Assembly (NCBI RefSeq): GCF_001911425.1 | Contig: NZ_MPPL01000001.1 | Location: 1,718,980-1,753,161 of the forward strand | Source: Mucilaginibacter polytrichastri | GTDB taxonomy: Bacteria; Bacteroidota; Bacteroidia; Sphingobacteriales; Sphingobacteriaceae | Direction of reading: 5' to 3' | DNA length: 34,182 nucleotides | Part shown: piece by piece, positions 32,807-34,182 of the stretch | How positions within the stretch are numbered: position 1 is the stretch's first letter | Layout: each line of letters starts with the position of its first letter | Program-made: the position numbers and the translations under genes | The notes under the pieces: model-generated | Told to the model about the DNA's origin: nothing | The model's input: the letters and a program-made list of their open reading frames with translations, nothing else | Database searches by the model: none

Positions 32807-32935
32807 CTATGATTTATAAGCTTTTGTAAATTCCGCAAGTTCCATTTGAAACCCTGCGGGGTTCTCTGTCGCCAATTGCTCTGCGTAACCCGTCCAAAAT
32901 ATTTGGTTGGTCAACTCGATAAATATTTCTAACAT
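32807..32935 (-). CDS. Small element protein (42 aa)
   Basis: ATG 32935 starts MLEIFIELTNQIFWTGYAEQ and ends FQMELAEFTKAYKS. The frame is open further upstream, but that would run through a hairpin between the genes. A conserved-looking small helical protein, with TAG-interrupted gene 32635-32802 4 nt downstream. Function unknown. Confidence 0.6.
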   Translation of the reverse strand: MLEIFIELTNQIFWTGYAEQLATENPAGFQMELAEFTKAYKS

Positions 32936-32969
32936 TGCTGTAAGTTTTAAGATTAGTAGTGTCTTAAAC

Positions 32970-33002
32970 AACGCCCCCTGTACGCTGAATACAAGGGGCG
33001 TT
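32970..33002 (-). terminator. Stem-loop between element genes
   Basis: AACGCCCC (32970-32977) pairs with GGGGCGTT (32995-33002), extended inside by TGTA/TACA past one mismatch. There is only a weak T-stretch on the minus strand (GTTGTTTAAG). It may reduce read-through or stabilise the upstream mRNA. Confidence 0.5.
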
Positions 33003-33011
33003 TCCATTTCA

Positions 33012-33575
33012 TTATTGCGGGATAACGATACCCGCTTCAATTTCAGCCAGTTTGTCTACACACATATTGTTCACCAACTGCGCAACTGTCCAAATAATAG
33101 TCGGGTTCTTGGTTTCGAACTTCCTGTTGCGGTCGTCCGTCAGGGTCAGCGTGCAACCAGTATAATAATTGGTATCTGCGCTATCCGCTTCATCCCTCAA
33201 TTCCACCTCAAAATCATCTAAGTTTTTGATAGTTTCCTGCAACTTGCCACGCTGTTTAGCCTTGCGGTGCATTTCCTCGATAAACTTTAAAGTACCTTCT
33301 AAATTCAGCACGAATTTTTTAGGCTCTTCCTTTACTGGTTCAGCTTTCACGTCGGCTTTAGCCGTCTCCGCTTTCGCAGGTTCAGGCTGTGGCGGTGCTT
33401 GCACTGCAGTAGTGGCCGGTTTTTTTTCCGCATCTTTTTTAACAACCTCTTTTACGGGTTCTGCGTTTGAAACCGCATTAACCGGGTTACCGGCTACGAA
33501 TTGAGGTTTTTTGTCTGCGTTAACGGTGGTGGTTGCTACCGTAGCCTGCCCGTTGTTTTTCACTTTAGTTTCCAT
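33012..33575 (-). CDS. Element protein with Lys/Pro/Ala-rich N-terminus
   Basis: This 187-aa protein has residues about 1-85 of low complexity (PVKEVVKKDAEKKPATTAVQ, EPAKAETAKADVKAEPVKEE), probably disordered. Residues about 86-187 are folded: FVLNLEGTLKFIEEMHRKAK, ETIKNLDDFEVELRDEADSA, YYTGCTLTLTDDRNRKFET. It is cytoplasmic, with no signal peptide. It is of the kind found beside DUF932 genes in Bacteroidota conjugative elements; function unknown. It leads a minus-strand operon with a 5' region full of strong stem-loops. Confidence 0.75.
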   Translation of the reverse strand: METKVKNNGQATVATTTVNADKKPQFVAGNPVNAVSNAEPVKEVVKKDAEKKPATTAVQAPPQPEPAKAETAKADVKAEPVKEEPKKFVLNLEGTLKFIEEMHRKAKQRGKLQETIKNLDDFEVELRDEADSADTNYYTGCTLTLTDDRNRKFETKNPTIIWTVAQLVNNMCVDKLAEIEAGIVIPQ

Positions 33576-33665
33576 TTTTTAAAAAATTATATTTGTTTCG
33601 CCCTGCCTACTACCTTTCGGCAGGAGCCATTTCTGGCTTTTTGTTAAGCAACCTCTCCTGATAGA

Positions 33666-33766
33666 GCAGGCATACCAGACAAGGCTTTTGAAAAAAAAAT
33701 ACTACCCGGAGGGTGGAGATTTTTTTTTCAAAACCCGCAGGGCCTGGCCTTGGCTGGTATGCCTGC
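33666..33766. repeat. Large nested stem-loop with A9/T9 arms
   Basis: GCAGGCATACCAG (33666-33678) pairs with CTGGTATGCCTGC (33754-33766). After one mismatch CAAGGC (33680-33685) pairs with GCCTTG (33747-33752). Then TTTTGAAAAAAAAAT (33686-33700) pairs with ATTTTTTTTTCAAAA (33719-33733) around an 18-base loop. That is 34 pairs in about 100 bases, with a 13-base bulge. A smaller hairpin, CCTGCC (33602-33607) with GGCAGG (33619-33624), lies nearer the gene. It could be a leader RNA, a transcription barrier or a transfer-related site. Confidence 0.7.
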
Positions 33767-33846
33767 GGATCAGAAATTTGCTACACAAACAGCCTAATAA
33801 GAATTTTATCGAGCTTAAAAAGATGTTAAAAAGTGTCCCGTAAAAA

Positions 33847-33894
33847 GTCCGCGCGGGTTGGGCGATGCGCAGGCGAAGCCCAAAACGCACGGGC
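33847..33894. terminator. GC-rich terminator-like hairpin
   Basis: Arms 33847-33863 and 33878-33894 form 14 of 17 pairs, flanked by AAAAA on the left and TTTTT on the right, so it could terminate in both directions. It lies between the RadC fragment and the element operon. The whole 383-base stretch 33576-33958 has no convincing gene. Confidence 0.6.
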
Positions 33895-33958
33895 TTTTTA
33901 AACGCGGTGAAGCTGCTGAAGGGAGAGGCGACCGATGCTGCTGCAACCGCTGTCCTGA

Positions 33959-34182
33959 TCAGCCCCGCAAAGCCTTCATCCAAACCACACCCGCTTCACG
34001 TTTAGCTAAGCGCTGCGCCAGCTCCATAGCCGAAATGATCGACAAAGCCTTCGCTACACCCATACCATTAAAGCGGGTTAAAGCATCCACCGGCAACTCA
34101 GCCAGGCGCTTCATTTCCAGATCTACACTATCCAATATTTGCTGCGCCAGGTCTACCGCCGTAACGCCCGGCGTACCCGAGC
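33959..34182 (-). pseudogene. RadC N-terminal (UPF0758) fragment, partial at window edge
   Basis: The frame enters from the right edge: SGTPGVTAVDLAQQILDSVD, LEMKRLAELPVDALTRFNGM, GVAKALSIISAMELAQRLAK, then REAGVVWMKALRG and TGA. This is the helix-hairpin-helix part of RadC-family proteins. RadC normally continues into the JAB/MPN metalloprotease-like domain; here the frame stops right after the helical part, and no JAB sequence follows in other frames. The copy is therefore 3'-truncated, probably a relic within the element. The start lies outside the window. Confidence 0.65.

Noticed and set aside
33702..33983. Minus-strand ORF of 93 codons in the structured region
   Set aside because: Its sequence is formed from the hairpin arms (KKKSPP, poly-Lys end) and overlaps the RadC fragment; likely not a gene.
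1..34182. CRISPR array or insertion-sequence transposase
   Set aside because: No regularly spaced direct repeats and no transposase or integrase frame was seen in any strand.

Overview
The window comes from a member of the Bacteroidota, most likely a Sphingobacteriaceae species close to Mucilaginibacter or Pedobacter. The evidence is a SusC/SusD pair, an HmuY-type heme lipoprotein beside its TonB receptor, GIN-domain (DUF2807) and MmcQ/YjbR proteins, TAnnTTTG-type promoters and a moderate, AT-leaning base composition. Genus assignment is inference.

Layout. 1-9.4 kb: a SusC-SusD-M14 carboxypeptidase operon, a tRNA-Cys, then two exported proteins of unknown function. 9.4-12.9 kb (minus strand): an S10 serine carboxypeptidase with a degenerate region-2-only sigma-like gene, a PIG-L deacetylase and a second tRNA-Cys. 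13.1-17.5 kb: an HmuR/HmuY-like heme uptake pair and a GIN-domain protein. 17.5-21.9 kb: a looser region with gene scraps, an LLM flavin oxidoreductase, two YjbR-like paralogues, a 5'-truncated SnoaL-like gene, and a divergent ABM monooxygenase / Crp-Fnr regulator pair. 22-28.5 kb: TetR plus a tripartite RND efflux operon (TolC, adaptor, permease). 28.6-34.2 kb: the end of an integrative/conjugative-type element (HTH protein, DUF932 protein, small accessory genes, RadC fragment). It carries a two-gene cargo made of a nuclease-NTPase and an unknown partner, probably a defence module.

Most notable: three short leader ORFs (168-296 +, 11509-11592 -, 12767-12838 -) each end in a run of 3-5 cysteine codons directly before the stop. 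Two begin M-K/Q-H-S-L. Each starts about 27-31 nt after a predicted Bacteroidetes promoter, and they precede SusC, the S10 peptidase, and a tRNA-Cys/PIG-L unit. This looks like a family of cysteine-run leader peptides, possibly attenuators sensing Cys-tRNA and controlling peptide scavenging and related exported functions. The SusC leader has a terminator-like hairpin whose 5' arm overlaps the last Cys codon and the stop.

Regulatory logic visible elsewhere: the TetR gene and its efflux operon share a 19-bp near-palindromic site. The Crp/Fnr gene has an FNR-like box over its own -33 region, about 60 bp upstream of the predicted ABM transcription start, and its GTG codon falls at the predicted transcription start (leaderless). 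All functions are read from sequence alone, without searches.
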